NCBI RefSeq assembly: GCF_003001675.1
Contig: NZ_PVYW01000001.1
Location: 558,001-622,000, forward strand
Length of the DNA stretch: 64,000 bases
Direction of reading: 5' to 3'
Source: Cohnella sp. SGD-V74
GTDB taxonomy: Bacteria; Bacillota; Bacilli; Paenibacillales; Paenibacillaceae
Within the stretch, counting starts at the first letter, position 1; every line of letters begins with the position of its first letter. Below the pieces are notes generated by a model that saw only the letters and a program-made list of their open reading frames with translations, was not told where the DNA came from and made no database searches. Below, piece after piece: positions 17,312 to 26,961 of this stretch. Made by a program: the position numbers and the translations under genes.

Positions 17312-19984
17312 TTACTTCGCTTCGTACCAGTTCGAGCCTACGCTGACTTCTGCCAGCAGCGGCACGTCGAGCTTCAGCGCGTTTTTCATCGTCTCCGGCA
17401 CGAGGCTCTTCATCGTCTCCAATTCATCCTCCGGCACCTCGAACACCAATTCGTCATGAACCTGCAGCAGCATGCGGCTGCGCAATCCGCGAGCGGACAG
17501 CTCCTCGCTCATCCGCATCATCGCCAGCTTGATAATGTCCGCGGCGGTGCCCTGGATCGGAGTGTTCATCGCGGTACGCTCCGCGAAGGAACGCAGGTTG
17601 AAATTGGAATGGCGGATTTCCGGCAAGTAGCGGCGGCGCTCCAGCAAGGTCGTCACGTAGCCGTCCTTCCTCGCCTGCTCCACGATCTCGGTCATATAGC
17701 GGCGCACTCCCGGGAACGCCACGAAATATTGCTCGATGAAGTCCGCGGCTTCTCCTCGTGTAATGTTCAAGTTCTGCGACAAGCCCCAATCGCTGATGCC
17801 GTAGACGATGCCGAAGTTGACGGCTTTCGCCTGGCGTCTCATGTTGGCGTCCACCCGTTCCGCCGGAACTCCGAACACGTCCATCGCCGTCTTCGTATGG
17901 ATGTCCATCTCCTTCAGGAACGCTTCCTTCAGCCCGTCGTCTCCGGAGATATGCGCCAGCACACGCAGCTCGATCTGCGAGTAGTCGGCCGCGACGATCG
18001 TCCAGCCCGGCTCGGACGGCACGAACGCTTTGCGGATTTGGCGGCCCTCCTCCAGACGGATCGGAATGTTTTGCAAGTTCGGGTATTGGCTCGAGAGCCT
18101 GCCCGTCGCCGCGATCGTCTGCCGGTAGAACGTATGGATTTTGCCCGTCTCCGGACGGATTTCCTTCAACAAACCTTCGATATAGGTCGATTGCAGCTTG
18201 GAAAGCTGGCGATAGTGCAGAATCAGCTTGACGATCTCGTGATGGGGCTCCAGCTTCTCCAGCACTTCCGCGTCGGTCGAATAGCCCGTCTTCGTCTTCT
18301 TCACGACGGGCAGACGAAGCCGCTCGAACAGCACTTCTCCGAGCTGGCGCGTCGAGCCGATGTTGAACTCGAAGCCGGCGCTGGCATAGATCGCGTCCGT
18401 CGTCTCCTCGAGACGGCGCTGGAACTCCGCGCCCAGCTCCTGCAGCGCCTCCGGCCGCACTTTAATGCCCTGCTTCTCCATGCCCGCCAGCACGACAGAC
18501 AGAGGCTGCTCCAGCTCGTAGTAGAGCCGGTGCATGCCCAGCTTCTCGAGCTGTTCGGCGAGCGGCTCCTTGAGGCGGCGCACCGCATCGGCTTTCGCCG
18601 CCAAATGCTTGGCCAGCTCGTCCGCCGCCGGAACGCGGAACTTGGCTCCCTTGCCGTACGCCGCTTCGTCGGACGGAATCGGATCGAGTCCATACCGCTG
18701 CAGCAAGCCGTGCAGCGACGGGTCGGCCTCCGTCGGGTCGAGCAGATAGGCAGCCAGCTGTACGTCGAACGAATGGCCCTGCAGCTTGATTCCCGAGCGG
18801 GCCAGCACAAGATCGACGCGGTGCAGATCGTAGCTCGTCTTCGGCGTTCCGGCGTCCGCGAGCCACTCTCTGAGCTTCTCCGCCTCAGCTCCCGGCAAGG
18901 CGGCATAAGGAACGACATAGCAGGTCGAGCCGGCCGCGATGGCCAGTCCGATCCCTTCGCTCTGATGCGGGTTGTCGCCCGCCGCGTCCACCAGCAGCGC
19001 TTCCGCGTCGGCAAGCGCGCCGTACAGGCCGTCCCAGCCATCCTTGTCGACCTGGACGACTTCGTAGCGGGAGGCGGTCTCCGCCGTCTGATGCTCCAGC
19101 GCTTCGTCCGCCGCCCCCAGATTCAGCCGTTCGCTCAGCGCCTTGAACTCCAGCTTGCGGAACGCCGCCGCCAGAGTCGCCGGATCGTAGCCCTTCCAGG
19201 CGACGTCGTCGAGCGCATAGTCGACCGGAACCTCGCGGTAGATCGTCGCCAGCTCCTTGCTCATCTTGGCGCTTTCCATGTTCGCTTCGATATTTTCACG
19301 CAGCTTGCCTTTGATTTCTTCGACGTGCTCCAATACGCCTTCGACCGTGCCGAATTCGTGCAGCAGCTTCAGCGCGGTCTTCTCCCCGACTCCGGGAACG
19401 CCCGGAATGTTGTCGCTGGCGTCGCCCATCAATCCCTTCAGATCGATGATCTGGGCGGGAGTCAGCCCGTACTTCTCCCCGATGCCCTCCGGCGTGAACC
19501 GTTCCACTTCGCTGACGCCCTTGCGCGTAATCCAGACGCTGACCTGGTCGGTCGCGAGCTGGAGCATATCCTTGTCCCCGGATACGATAATCGCGGATTT
19601 GCCCTGCTCCTCCGCCTGCTTCGCCATCGTTCCGATAATATCGTCCGCCTCGTACCCCGCCAGCTCGTACTGGGAGATGGAGAACGCTTCCAGCAACTCC
19701 TTCAGCAGCGGAAATTGCTCCGACAGCTCCGGAGGCGTCTTCTGCCTTCCGCCTTTATATTCCGCGTATCCCTCATGGCGGAAAGTCACTTTGCCCGCGT
19801 CGAAGGCAACGAGCAAATGGCTTGGCTTCTCCTCTTCCAATACTTTCAGCAGCATCGTCGTAAAGCCGAGCACGGCGTTCGTATGCAGCCCGTTGCTGCT
19901 TGTAAGCGGAGGCAGCGCGTAAAACGCGCGATTAATAATGCTGTTCCCGTCGATCAGGACCAGCTTGTCCTTTTCATTGGCCAT
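17312..19984 (-). CDS. polA: DNA polymerase I
   Basis: 890 residues from ATG 19982-19984, chosen because GAGGTGG lies 10 nt upstream; the longer frame to 20035 lacks a site. The N-terminal 5'-3' exonuclease/flap domain (about 1-290; LVLIDGNSI, DKDMLQL, GEKTALKLL) is followed by a proofreading-like domain whose DxE motif is missing (LLVDAAGDNP region), as in other Bacillus-type PolI. The polymerase domain is intact: motif A DYSQIELRVLAH, motif B RRQAKAVNFGIVYG, motif C QVHDELVFEV. It acts in gap filling and Okazaki-fragment processing, and presumably lacks 3'-5' proofreading. Confidence 0.96.
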   Translation of the reverse strand: MANEKDKLVLIDGNSIINRAFYALPPLTSSNGLHTNAVLGFTTMLLKVLEEEKPSHLLVAFDAGKVTFRHEGYAEYKGGRQKTPPELSEQFPLLKELLEAFSISQYELAGYEADDIIGTMAKQAEEQGKSAIIVSGDKDMLQLATDQVSVWITRKGVSEVERFTPEGIGEKYGLTPAQIIDLKGLMGDASDNIPGVPGVGEKTALKLLHEFGTVEGVLEHVEEIKGKLRENIEANMESAKMSKELATIYREVPVDYALDDVAWKGYDPATLAAAFRKLEFKALSERLNLGAADEALEHQTAETASRYEVVQVDKDGWDGLYGALADAEALLVDAAGDNPHQSEGIGLAIAAGSTCYVVPYAALPGAEAEKLREWLADAGTPKTSYDLHRVDLVLARSGIKLQGHSFDVQLAAYLLDPTEADPSLHGLLQRYGLDPIPSDEAAYGKGAKFRVPAADELAKHLAAKADAVRRLKEPLAEQLEKLGMHRLYYELEQPLSVVLAGMEKQGIKVRPEALQELGAEFQRRLEETTDAIYASAGFEFNIGSTRQLGEVLFERLRLPVVKKTKTGYSTDAEVLEKLEPHHEIVKLILHYRQLSKLQSTYIEGLLKEIRPETGKIHTFYRQTIAATGRLSSQYPNLQNIPIRLEEGRQIRKAFVPSEPGWTIVAADYSQIELRVLAHISGDDGLKEAFLKEMDIHTKTAMDVFGVPAERVDANMRRQAKAVNFGIVYGISDWGLSQNLNITRGEAADFIEQYFVAFPGVRRYMTEIVEQARKDGYVTTLLERRRYLPEIRHSNFNLRSFAERTAMNTPIQGTAADIIKLAMMRMSEELSARGLRSRMLLQVHDELVFEVPEDELETMKSLVPETMKNALKLDVPLLAEVSVGSNWYEAK

Positions 19985-20096
19985 GGCCGTTCGTCCACCT
20001 CGCCGACTTTGGTTTATGTGCAAGTCCAACAACATCTACATAGCCTCATCATACCATAACTGCGGAACGGGCCGCACCCCGGCGAGAACGAAAAGA

Positions 20097-20131
20097 GAGC
20101 CCTCCCCGTCGTCAGACTTTGGGGATGGCTC
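20097..20131 (-). terminator. Terminator overlapping the EAL gene's stop
   Basis: On the minus strand GAGCCATCCCC (20131-20121) pairs with GGGGAGGGCTC (20107-20097), followed by TCTTTTCG. The left arm lies inside the last codons of the EAL gene. Confidence 0.65.
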
Positions 20132-21353
20132 CCGAATTCGCGGCCGCGGGAAACTCGCTCGGCCTGCCTATCAAATAACCTTGCGCGAAATCGAATCCCA
20201 TGGCGCGAAGAAGCCTCAGCTCTTCCGGCCGTTCGATTCCTTCCGCGACCGTGCGGATGTTCATCTTCTTCGCGAAGCGGACGAACGTGCGCAGCATATG
20301 CTTCTTCATCTCGTCCTTGTCGGCGAGACGGACGAGCGAACGGTCTACCTTAATATAGTCGGGGCTCAGCTCCACGATCGATTGCAAGGAAGAATACCCG
20401 GCTCCCGCATCGTCGATGGCGATTTCGTATCCTTGGCTGCGGTAATGCGCCAATATTTTCTTAGCCGCTTCGAAATCGTCGATCGAGCTGCGCTCCGTCA
20501 GTTCGAACACGACCTGGCCCGGGAACATGCCCTTCTCGCTTAGCCAGCGTACCGTCTGACCGGATACGAAATGGGGATCGTTGATGATGCTCATCGTCAC
20601 GTTGATGAATATTTTCTGAACGGCTCCCAATGCGGGAGAATGCCGGATCGCCGTTTCCCTCGCGAGACGATCCAACGCGAGAGCCATCTGGTTTTTCTCG
20701 GCGAATCTGAACAGCGCGAGCGGACCGTCGAACAGGCTGCCCTCCGGACATCTCGTCAACGCTTCGTAGCCGAATACTCTTCCGTCTCCCAGGCGCACGA
20801 TCGGCTGGTAGACGCTCTTGATGCTGCTCTCCGCGAGCAGGCGCTCCAACTCGCAGCGAAGCTCCCAATCCCGATGTCCGCTGAGCGATTCCCGTATTCT
20901 CTCCGTCGCCTTCACGACGCCGTCGTAGACGACGTCCTTGATCGGGTCCGACTTAAGCCCCAGCAGGCTGGCGTAACCGATGCCCCGCTCCTTCTGGCCG
21001 GAAGTCGTCGGGGTATGCCCGGCCTTCCCTACCGATTCCGCGGCGATCGCTTCCCTGACCCGCTTGGCCATCGCCCGCAAATAGGAATCTCCCTCGTCTT
21101 CCCGCATAGAAGCCGGCATGCCGGCATATAGCCAGAGATGTCCCGACACCACGTCTCCGAACCACAAGTCGCTTCGGTTCATCGATCTGGCGAGCCAGTT
21201 CTCCCACTCGAATCCTTCTTCTCTAAACTTGGTTGCCAAGCCGCCGCTCCACTCGGAAAGATCGATGCCGATAAGACCGATAGAAGGATGATGTTCGATT
21301 CGATCGATGAGTTGATCTATGCCGAACCAGGACGTTGCCATACGATTGAACAC
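20112..21353 (-). CDS. EAL-domain c-di-GMP phosphodiesterase (predicted active)
   Basis: 413 residues, no membrane segment. The C-terminal EAL domain (about 165-400) keeps the residues needed for hydrolysis: YEALTR, INVTMS, ELTER, DDAGAGYS (variant of DDFGTG), KVDRS, EGIE and QGYLIGRP. The first 150 residues (IGLIGIDLSEW ...) look like a remnant regulatory domain of no clear type. It would convert c-di-GMP to pGpG. The start used is GTG 21351-21353 with GAGGA upstream; ATG at 21339-21341 is possible. It lies just downstream of, and co-oriented with, another c-di-GMP-type gene. Confidence 0.88.
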   Translation of the reverse strand: MFNRMATSWFGIDQLIDRIEHHPSIGLIGIDLSEWSGGLATKFREEGFEWENWLARSMNRSDLWFGDVVSGHLWLYAGMPASMREDEGDSYLRAMAKRVREAIAAESVGKAGHTPTTSGQKERGIGYASLLGLKSDPIKDVVYDGVVKATERIRESLSGHRDWELRCELERLLAESSIKSVYQPIVRLGDGRVFGYEALTRCPEGSLFDGPLALFRFAEKNQMALALDRLARETAIRHSPALGAVQKIFINVTMSIINDPHFVSGQTVRWLSEKGMFPGQVVFELTERSSIDDFEAAKKILAHYRSQGYEIAIDDAGAGYSSLQSIVELSPDYIKVDRSLVRLADKDEMKKHMLRTFVRFAKKMNIRTVAEGIERPEELRLLRAMGFDFAQGYLIGRPSEFPAAANSGAIPKV

Positions 21354-21423
21354 CAGCTTCCTCGTGAAAATAACCGCGATTATAAATGTAGCAAGGTTGT
21401 GTTAACGCAATTCCTCATTTACG

Positions 21424-23727
21424 TTAACGCCCGGTTAATTCCATCTCCGGCTTCAGCTCCGCCGGCTCTCGCTCCCCGAGTTCTTCCCACGCGATCGAAT
21501 TGCCCCGCTGCCGCTTCGCCTGCTTCTTAAGCAGCGCCGCCCTCTCCGAGAGCGTCTCCGCCGTCCAGCCCGCCGTCGCCCGGCACAGGATCAGGGACAA
21601 GGACAGAGACAAAGCAGGCGCCTCGAGCGGCTGGCCCGAGCGATCGAATACCGGTCCGGAATGCGCCGAAGCGTACGCGCCGATCCCTTGCTCGAACTTC
21701 GCGATCGTCTCTTGCGCCGCTTCCAGCGCATCGACGCCGGACGACAGCACGATGAAGTCGTCGCCGCCGATATGGCCGACGAAGCAATCCCCGTTCGGCC
21801 GTTCCCTGGACACTTGGATGAGCGTCTCGGCCGTATAGCGGATGACGTCGTCTCCCCGCTGAAAACCGAACTGGTCGTTGTACCACTTGAAGTGATCCAA
21901 ATCCGCGTACAGCACCGCGAACGGCCGGCCTTCCGCGAGCCTGCGGTTCATCTCCCTGCGGATCGGCTCGTTGCCCGGCAGCCCGGACAGCGGGTTCGCC
22001 CACTGCGCGTCCTTCACCCGGGCTTGGGACACCCATTCCAGCATCGATCGGATCGAGGCGATTCCCGTTACCTGGCCGTCCCGGGTAATGATCACCTCGT
22101 CGTACAGCTTGTCCGGCTCGCGGGCCATCGCCATCTGCGACGCCTGGTCCACAGTGACCGACTCTTCGACGATGACGGGGTGAGTGTCCATGATTTTGCC
22201 TACCGGCCTGTTCCAGTAGAGCGGCAAACCGAACTGACCGGACAGCAGCTGCAACAGCTTCTCCTTCATTAATAAGCCGATCGGCTTGCCGCCCTCCGAG
22301 ATGACGACGCCCTGAGCTTCGCGGTGAAGCTCGAAGTGACGGGACACTTCGGACACGTGCGTATTGCGGCTGAACTGCTTGACCGGATTGGCGAGCACGG
22401 CCATCGTGCCCGCCGCCCCCTTGAACCGCTTGCCGACCTCGACCCGAATGCGGGCTTGCAGCTCGGCGATCCGACGGTCCGGTTCGGCATCGCCGTCTCC
22501 CCCGTCCTCGGCCAGCTTCTCCGCCTGCGCGTAATGCATCCCGCTGGCGACGAGGCCCGGCAACAGGGGCTCGCGGTCGAGCCCTCCGGCGATAAAGACG
22601 ATCTGCTCCTTGCGCGCCAGGGCGATCAGCGACTGCAGCAGGCTCGCCTCCACCGAATCAGGCGTCTCCCCGCGAATCCAATCGACGTCCAGGCGAGCGT
22701 AATCGGGGTGCAAGTCCGTCATTTTGCGCAGCGATTCGAGCTCCGGACGGATTCCCGGAATCGAGATGCGAAAGCCTTGATTCCGGTAATGCTTCAAGGC
22801 GGAGCGCGTCATCGCCGCCGATTCGTTATCCCCGCCGATCAGGACGAGCACGACGTGCTCCGGCCGCAGATTCGCGGCCTCGATTCTGCGAAGCGTGCTT
22901 CCGGGATAGAGCCGCGGATCGTAAATGATTTTGGCCGGAACGGGCAGGAACAGCTTGACGTCCCCGTTGCGGGACGGCAAACGCCGAATGGCCGCTTCCC
23001 GGAAGCGGCGGTCCCATTCGAACAGCTTGCCGGATTGGTCGGCTTGAGCGTAGAAAGCCCGCAGGTCGATCCGCTCCCCTCCGCGCGCGCCGACCGGAAT
23101 GGCCTCGTACCCATACAACGATCCGTCCAGCAGCGAGACGATCGGCAAGTAGCGCACTTCGAACTCGAAACCGGACAACGATTCGCGCAATTCGTCCAGA
23201 GGGAACCGAATCAGGGGCGCGGGAGAGAACAGCATCCGCTTCAGGGCCGTTTCGTACGCGGCCAGCAGCGCGCTTTCCCATTCGCGCGGGCTGCCGGGCA
23301 GCGGGATCGTCCGCCCGTCTTGCCCTGCGACCCATCCGAAGCCGCACCGAATGCCTCCGCCCGGCCGTATCGCCTCTGATTGTCCGAATTCCAACAGCAG
23401 GCGCTGCGCCGTGTCCCGGATGAGGAACGCCATCCTGCCCGAGGACACGTCGCCGGACGTCCGGTCGTCGTTCTCCTCCGGCGCAAACGACGCGGCCAGA
23501 ATCAAGTCGTCGCCGGCCAGCGTCCAGCCCCTTACCGAGTCCGACAGCTTCGACAGACGCAGCCCGATCGCGCTCAGCAAGCGGGCGACGCGCAGCGGAG
23601 AACTGCCCGGCTGCTCCGGATCGGCTTCCCATCGCACGACGAACAGCCCGCAATGCCCGGGAGTTCCGTCCTTGCTCCGCCAATGCCGCAAAATGCTCCG
23701 GTCCAACCATCCTTCGTTCCCCATCAT
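21424..23727 (-). CDS. Degenerate EAL-CBS-GGDEF signalling protein
   Basis: 767 residues, soluble. Order: N-terminal unknown region (1-170); EAL-like domain (about 175-400) in which EAL reads EAI, ELTE reads VLIGG and the DDFGTG loop is gone, so it should not hydrolyse c-di-GMP; a CBS pair (about 430-570, with SEGGKPIGLLM and ITRDGQVTGIASI); and a C-terminal GGDEF domain (about 580-745, YADLDHFKWYND, then GGDDF in place of GGDEF). The CBS pair may bind adenine nucleotides. Cyclase activity is uncertain because the signature Glu is Asp. The start is supported by GGAGGTTGGCGAC. Likely role: an intracellular sensor working with the neighbouring EAL protein. Confidence 0.85.
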   Translation of the reverse strand: MMGNEGWLDRSILRHWRSKDGTPGHCGLFVVRWEADPEQPGSSPLRVARLLSAIGLRLSKLSDSVRGWTLAGDDLILAASFAPEENDDRTSGDVSSGRMAFLIRDTAQRLLLEFGQSEAIRPGGGIRCGFGWVAGQDGRTIPLPGSPREWESALLAAYETALKRMLFSPAPLIRFPLDELRESLSGFEFEVRYLPIVSLLDGSLYGYEAIPVGARGGERIDLRAFYAQADQSGKLFEWDRRFREAAIRRLPSRNGDVKLFLPVPAKIIYDPRLYPGSTLRRIEAANLRPEHVVLVLIGGDNESAAMTRSALKHYRNQGFRISIPGIRPELESLRKMTDLHPDYARLDVDWIRGETPDSVEASLLQSLIALARKEQIVFIAGGLDREPLLPGLVASGMHYAQAEKLAEDGGDGDAEPDRRIAELQARIRVEVGKRFKGAAGTMAVLANPVKQFSRNTHVSEVSRHFELHREAQGVVISEGGKPIGLLMKEKLLQLLSGQFGLPLYWNRPVGKIMDTHPVIVEESVTVDQASQMAMAREPDKLYDEVIITRDGQVTGIASIRSMLEWVSQARVKDAQWANPLSGLPGNEPIRREMNRRLAEGRPFAVLYADLDHFKWYNDQFGFQRGDDVIRYTAETLIQVSRERPNGDCFVGHIGGDDFIVLSSGVDALEAAQETIAKFEQGIGAYASAHSGPVFDRSGQPLEAPALSLSLSLILCRATAGWTAETLSERAALLKKQAKRQRGNSIAWEELGEREPAELKPEMELTGR

Positions 23728-23875
23728 GTCGCCAACCTCCGCCCGACGTTTCTCTGGTTGCGAGATCCGTTATTTTCTTCAAAATTAACACGGCACCATT
23801 AGCTTCAGCTCCGTTTTTTGTTATCCGATTGTAAATTTGCGTCAAGAAACGCGTATTCGCCTGCTCCGAACCATA

Positions 23876-23903
23876 GAAAAAGAGCCGGTACGCGACGCGG
23901 CTC
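23876..23903 (-). terminator. Terminator of the sdaAB-amidohydrolase operon
   Basis: On the minus strand GAGCCG (23903-23898) pairs with CGGCTC (23887-23882) and TTTTT follows. It is about 80 nt beyond the amidohydrolase stop. Confidence 0.65.
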
Positions 23904-23981
23904 CTCGATAACGCGACTTTACATCCTCATGCACAGTTCAAGTATCCAGCCCGATCATGCCGATTCGCAGCGGCTTCGCCG

Positions 23982-25178
23982 TCATGAGCTCACGCCCAAT
24001 CTGCCGAGCGCGATCGCAGCCAGCACGGCCGCGCCGTCCGGCAAGCAGTCCTCGTTCAGCGTATACCGGGGATGATGCAGCCCGTACGCCCGCTCCGCGC
24101 CGGTCTTCGGACCCGAGCCGAGCCAGAAGAAGCAGCCCGGCACGCGCTGCAGGTAGACGGAGAAGTCCTCACCCGCCAGCACCGGGGGCGCCTCGATCCG
24201 GTTGGCCCGGCCGAGGACGGCGTCGATCGCCGCCTCCGCATGGCGGACGCAAGCGTCGTCGTTGACCAGCACCGGGACGTGGCGGATGTAGCGAAGCTCC
24301 GCCTCGCACCGATAAGCCTGCGCAGTACGCTCGATCAGCCTGCGCAGCCGCTCGGGCATCTGCTCCTGAATATCGGCGGAGAACGTCCGTACCGTCCCGG
24401 CAAGCTCCACCCGTTCCGGAATGACATTGTACGAAGCGCCTCCGTGTACGCTTCCCACTGTCACCACCGCCGGGCTGAACGGGGACAGTTCGCGGCTGAC
24501 CGCCGTCTGCAGCGCCATGACGATCGCCGAAGCCGCGACGACAGGATCAACGCATTGCTCCGGCAGCGCGCCATGACCGCCCCGGCCCGTCACGGTCAGC
24601 TCGAACTGGTCGACGGACCCCATCAGCGCTCCGAAGCGGGTGCCGGTTTGGCTTGCGGGCAACGTAGGCAAGTTGTGCAGCCCGTAAATTTCGTCCACGC
24701 CATCCAGCGCCCCCTGCTCGATCATCGCCTTCGCCCCGGCGTTGATTTCTTCCGCCGATTGGAACAGGAAACGTACGCTTCCCGCCAACCGATCCCGCCG
24801 GTTCGCCAGCAATCGAACCGCGCCGCACAACATCGCCGTATGGGCATCGTGCCCGCAGGCATGCATGACGCCCGGCACCTGCGAAGCGTACGGCAAGCTG
24901 CTCTCCTCTTGAATCGGCAGCGCGTCCATGTCCGCGCGCAGCGCGATCCGCGGCCCGGGCCGGGTCCCGGCCAACTCGGCCACGATGCCGTGCCCGCCGA
25001 CACCCCGCCGGACGACGTCCAGACCCAGGCCGTCCAGCCACTCGGCGACGGCGGCGGAAGTGCGCTCCTCCTCGAAGCTCAGCTCCGGATACGCATGCAG
25101 CTTCCTGCGCAGCGCGACCAGCTCTCCCTCGATCGCAGCGGCGGACGCCCGCAGGCTGCCTAACAATTCCTCAGTCAT
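23982..25178 (-). CDS. M20-family amidohydrolase (amino-acid deacylase type)
   Basis: 398 residues, cytosolic. Metal-binding and catalytic motifs of the M20D/hippuricase-like group are seen: ALRADMDALP, HACGHDAHTAML, SAEEINAGA, HNLPTLPAS, GRGGHGALPE in the lid domain, and GEDFSVYL near the C-terminus. Family members remove acyl groups from N-acyl amino acids or related amides using a dinuclear metal site. The substrate is not predictable from sequence. The start overlaps the end of sdaAA by 8 nt, so it is co-translated with the serine dehydratase genes; this suggests release of a free amino acid that feeds deamination. Confidence 0.9.
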   Translation of the reverse strand: MTEELLGSLRASAAAIEGELVALRRKLHAYPELSFEEERTSAAVAEWLDGLGLDVVRRGVGGHGIVAELAGTRPGPRIALRADMDALPIQEESSLPYASQVPGVMHACGHDAHTAMLCGAVRLLANRRDRLAGSVRFLFQSAEEINAGAKAMIEQGALDGVDEIYGLHNLPTLPASQTGTRFGALMGSVDQFELTVTGRGGHGALPEQCVDPVVAASAIVMALQTAVSRELSPFSPAVVTVGSVHGGASYNVIPERVELAGTVRTFSADIQEQMPERLRRLIERTAQAYRCEAELRYIRHVPVLVNDDACVRHAEAAIDAVLGRANRIEAPPVLAGEDFSVYLQRVPGCFFWLGSGPKTGAERAYGLHHPRYTLNEDCLPDGAAVLAAIALGRLGVSS

Positions 25179-26079
25179 CGTTATCCCCTTCCTTCAGCTC
25201 CCCCGAAGTTCCGGCAAGCCGCTCGGCGATCTTCCTTCCGGTCGGCGTCTGCGCCAATCCGCCCTTCGCCGTCTCGCGGTGCATATCCGGCATCGCGCTG
25301 CCGACTTCAAGCATCACTCGGATGACTTCGTCGGACGGAATAACGCTGCGGACGCCCGCCAGCGCCATATCGGCAGCGGCCAATGCGTTGACCGCGCCGA
25401 AGCCGTTGCGCACGATGCACGGAATTTCCACCAGGCCCGCGACCGGATCGCAGATGAGACCCAGCGTGTTTTTCAGCGCGAGCCCGACCGCGTGCACGAC
25501 CTGGGCCGGATTGCCGCCCTTCAGCTCCGTCAGGGCGCCCGCCGCCATGCCGATCGCCGAGCCGATCTCCGCCTGGCAGCCGCCTTCCGCCCCAGAGATA
25601 AAAGAATTGTTGGCGATGACGTAGCCGATGGCTCCGGCGCAGAACAACCCGCAGACCATATGATCGTCGGTCCAGCCGAACCGCTCCTGGCTGCTGACGA
25701 ACACGCCCGGAATGACGCCGCAGGAGCCGGCGGTCGGCGTGGCGACGATGCGCCCCATCGACGCGTTCACTTCGGACACCGCGAGCGCGTAGGCCATCGC
25801 CGCGCCCGCATCGCCGCCCAGCGACGAGTCCGCTTGGCGGGCGTATTCGAACGCCCGCTTCGCGTCTCCTCCGGTCAGACCGCTTCTTGATCCTCCCTCC
25901 GACGCGATCCCCTTCTTTACGGCTTCTTTCATGATGCCGTAGTACTGCTTCATCTTTTCCCATTCCCGCTCGGCCGTCCGTCCCGACTCCGCCGCCTGAT
26001 CCTCCAGCATCACCCGGAAGATCGGCTTGCCGTCGCGCACAGCGATTTCGGCCAGCTCGTTCAAAGTGCGGAATCTCAT
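25171..26079 (-). CDS. sdaAA: L-serine dehydratase, alpha subunit
   Basis: 302 residues from ATG 26077-26079; the longer open frame to 26406 has no family similarity. Conserved stretches TPTAGSCGVIPG, CGLFCAGAIGY, GAEGGCQAE and LICDPVAG carry the cysteines for the oxygen-labile [4Fe-4S] cluster. With the beta subunit it deaminates L-serine to pyruvate and ammonia. Its ATG overlaps the sdaAB stop (26076-26079). Confidence 0.95.
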   Translation of the reverse strand: MRFRTLNELAEIAVRDGKPIFRVMLEDQAAESGRTAEREWEKMKQYYGIMKEAVKKGIASEGGSRSGLTGGDAKRAFEYARQADSSLGGDAGAAMAYALAVSEVNASMGRIVATPTAGSCGVIPGVFVSSQERFGWTDDHMVCGLFCAGAIGYVIANNSFISGAEGGCQAEIGSAIGMAAGALTELKGGNPAQVVHAVGLALKNTLGLICDPVAGLVEIPCIVRNGFGAVNALAAADMALAGVRSVIPSDEVIRVMLEVGSAMPDMHRETAKGGLAQTPTGRKIAERLAGTSGELKEGDNDD

Positions 26080-26756
26080 CTGGCAGCACCGCCATTCAGA
26101 TCGATGTAACTTAAACCGGTCACGCTCCGCAGCTTCCGAATCTCCGCCAGCACGCCGCCCGGGATTCCCCCGTCCGTCTCGATCGCGGTCGCCGCTTCCC
26201 CGAGCCTGCCCTTGCGATCGACGTCCATGCAGCCGATATTGACGTTCGCCGCGCTCAGCAGCCGCGTCATGTCCGCGAGCACGCCGGGCCGGTCTCCATG
26301 AAAAACGATCAGCGTCGGATAATCGGCGGTAAACCGCAGATCGAAGCCGTTCGCCTCCACGACCTCGATATTGCCGCCGCCGATCGAGCAGCCGGTCATC
26401 CGGCACGAGCGCTCTCCCGCGCGCAGCTCCGCGGACAGCGTATTCGGATGAACGGCCGCTCCCGCTCCCGTTCGGAACGTCACCTTCATGCCAGCCTCCG
26501 CAGCCTCCCGCAGAGCGTCCGGAATCCGCTCGTCGTCGGTGCCGAACCGCAGCAGCCCGGCAACGACGGCTACATCCGTGCCATGCCCGCCATATGTCGC
26601 GGCGAACGAGCCGTAGAAGACGACTTCGGCCTCCTCCGGCAGCTCGCCGAGCAGCTCGCGCGCCACTCTTCCGATCCGGACCGCCCCGGCCGTGTGCGAG
26701 CTGGACGGGCCGATCATGCTCGGCCCAATGATCGAAAAAACATCCTTAAATCGCAT
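26076..26756 (-). CDS. sdaAB: L-serine dehydratase, beta subunit
   Basis: 226 residues. The N-terminal domain contains IGPSSSHTAGAVRIG, typical of the beta subunit; the last 75 residues form an ACT domain (LIVFHGDRPGVLADMT ... NIGCMDVDR) that probably binds serine as regulator or to guide catalysis. It is the first gene of a three-gene unit sdaAB-sdaAA-amidohydrolase. GAGAGGG precedes the ATG. Confidence 0.95.
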   Translation of the reverse strand: MRFKDVFSIIGPSMIGPSSSHTAGAVRIGRVARELLGELPEEAEVVFYGSFAATYGGHGTDVAVVAGLLRFGTDDERIPDALREAAEAGMKVTFRTGAGAAVHPNTLSAELRAGERSCRMTGCSIGGGNIEVVEANGFDLRFTADYPTLIVFHGDRPGVLADMTRLLSAANVNIGCMDVDRKGRLGEAATAIETDGGIPGGVLAEIRKLRSVTGLSYIDLNGGAAR

Positions 26757-26783
26757 AAGACCCTCTCACGACCTTTAAGTTGT

Positions 26784-26955
26784 GTTCAAAAAGTCCGGTT
26801 TTCAGCACCGAGAATATTGGATGAAGACCGGGAATGAGGAAGCGATCGCTTAGGGTAGATACCTACATGAGTACCGGAAGAACCGGCTGAATTCAAGATT
26901 CGATGTCGAATCCACTTCCCGAGAGGCTTCGTGATCAAAAGCGGACTTTTTGAAC
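26784..26955. repeat. MITE-like element, family C
   Basis: A 172-bp element bounded by GTTCAAAAAGTCCGGTTTT (26784-26802) and its near-perfect inverse at 26937-26955 (18 of 19). The interior has further partial inverted repeats (CCGGAAGAACCGG) and no ORF of note. It begins 7 nt from the stop of the DapA-like gene and ends 27 nt before the sdaAB start, so it sits in the sdaAB 5' region. A 42-bp relative occurs at 15446-15487. Confidence 0.75.
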
Positions 26956-26961
26956 TACCTT

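Noticed and set aside
17180..20059. 959-codon plus-strand ORF opposite polA
   Set aside because: Antisense shadow; the minus strand encodes all PolI motifs.
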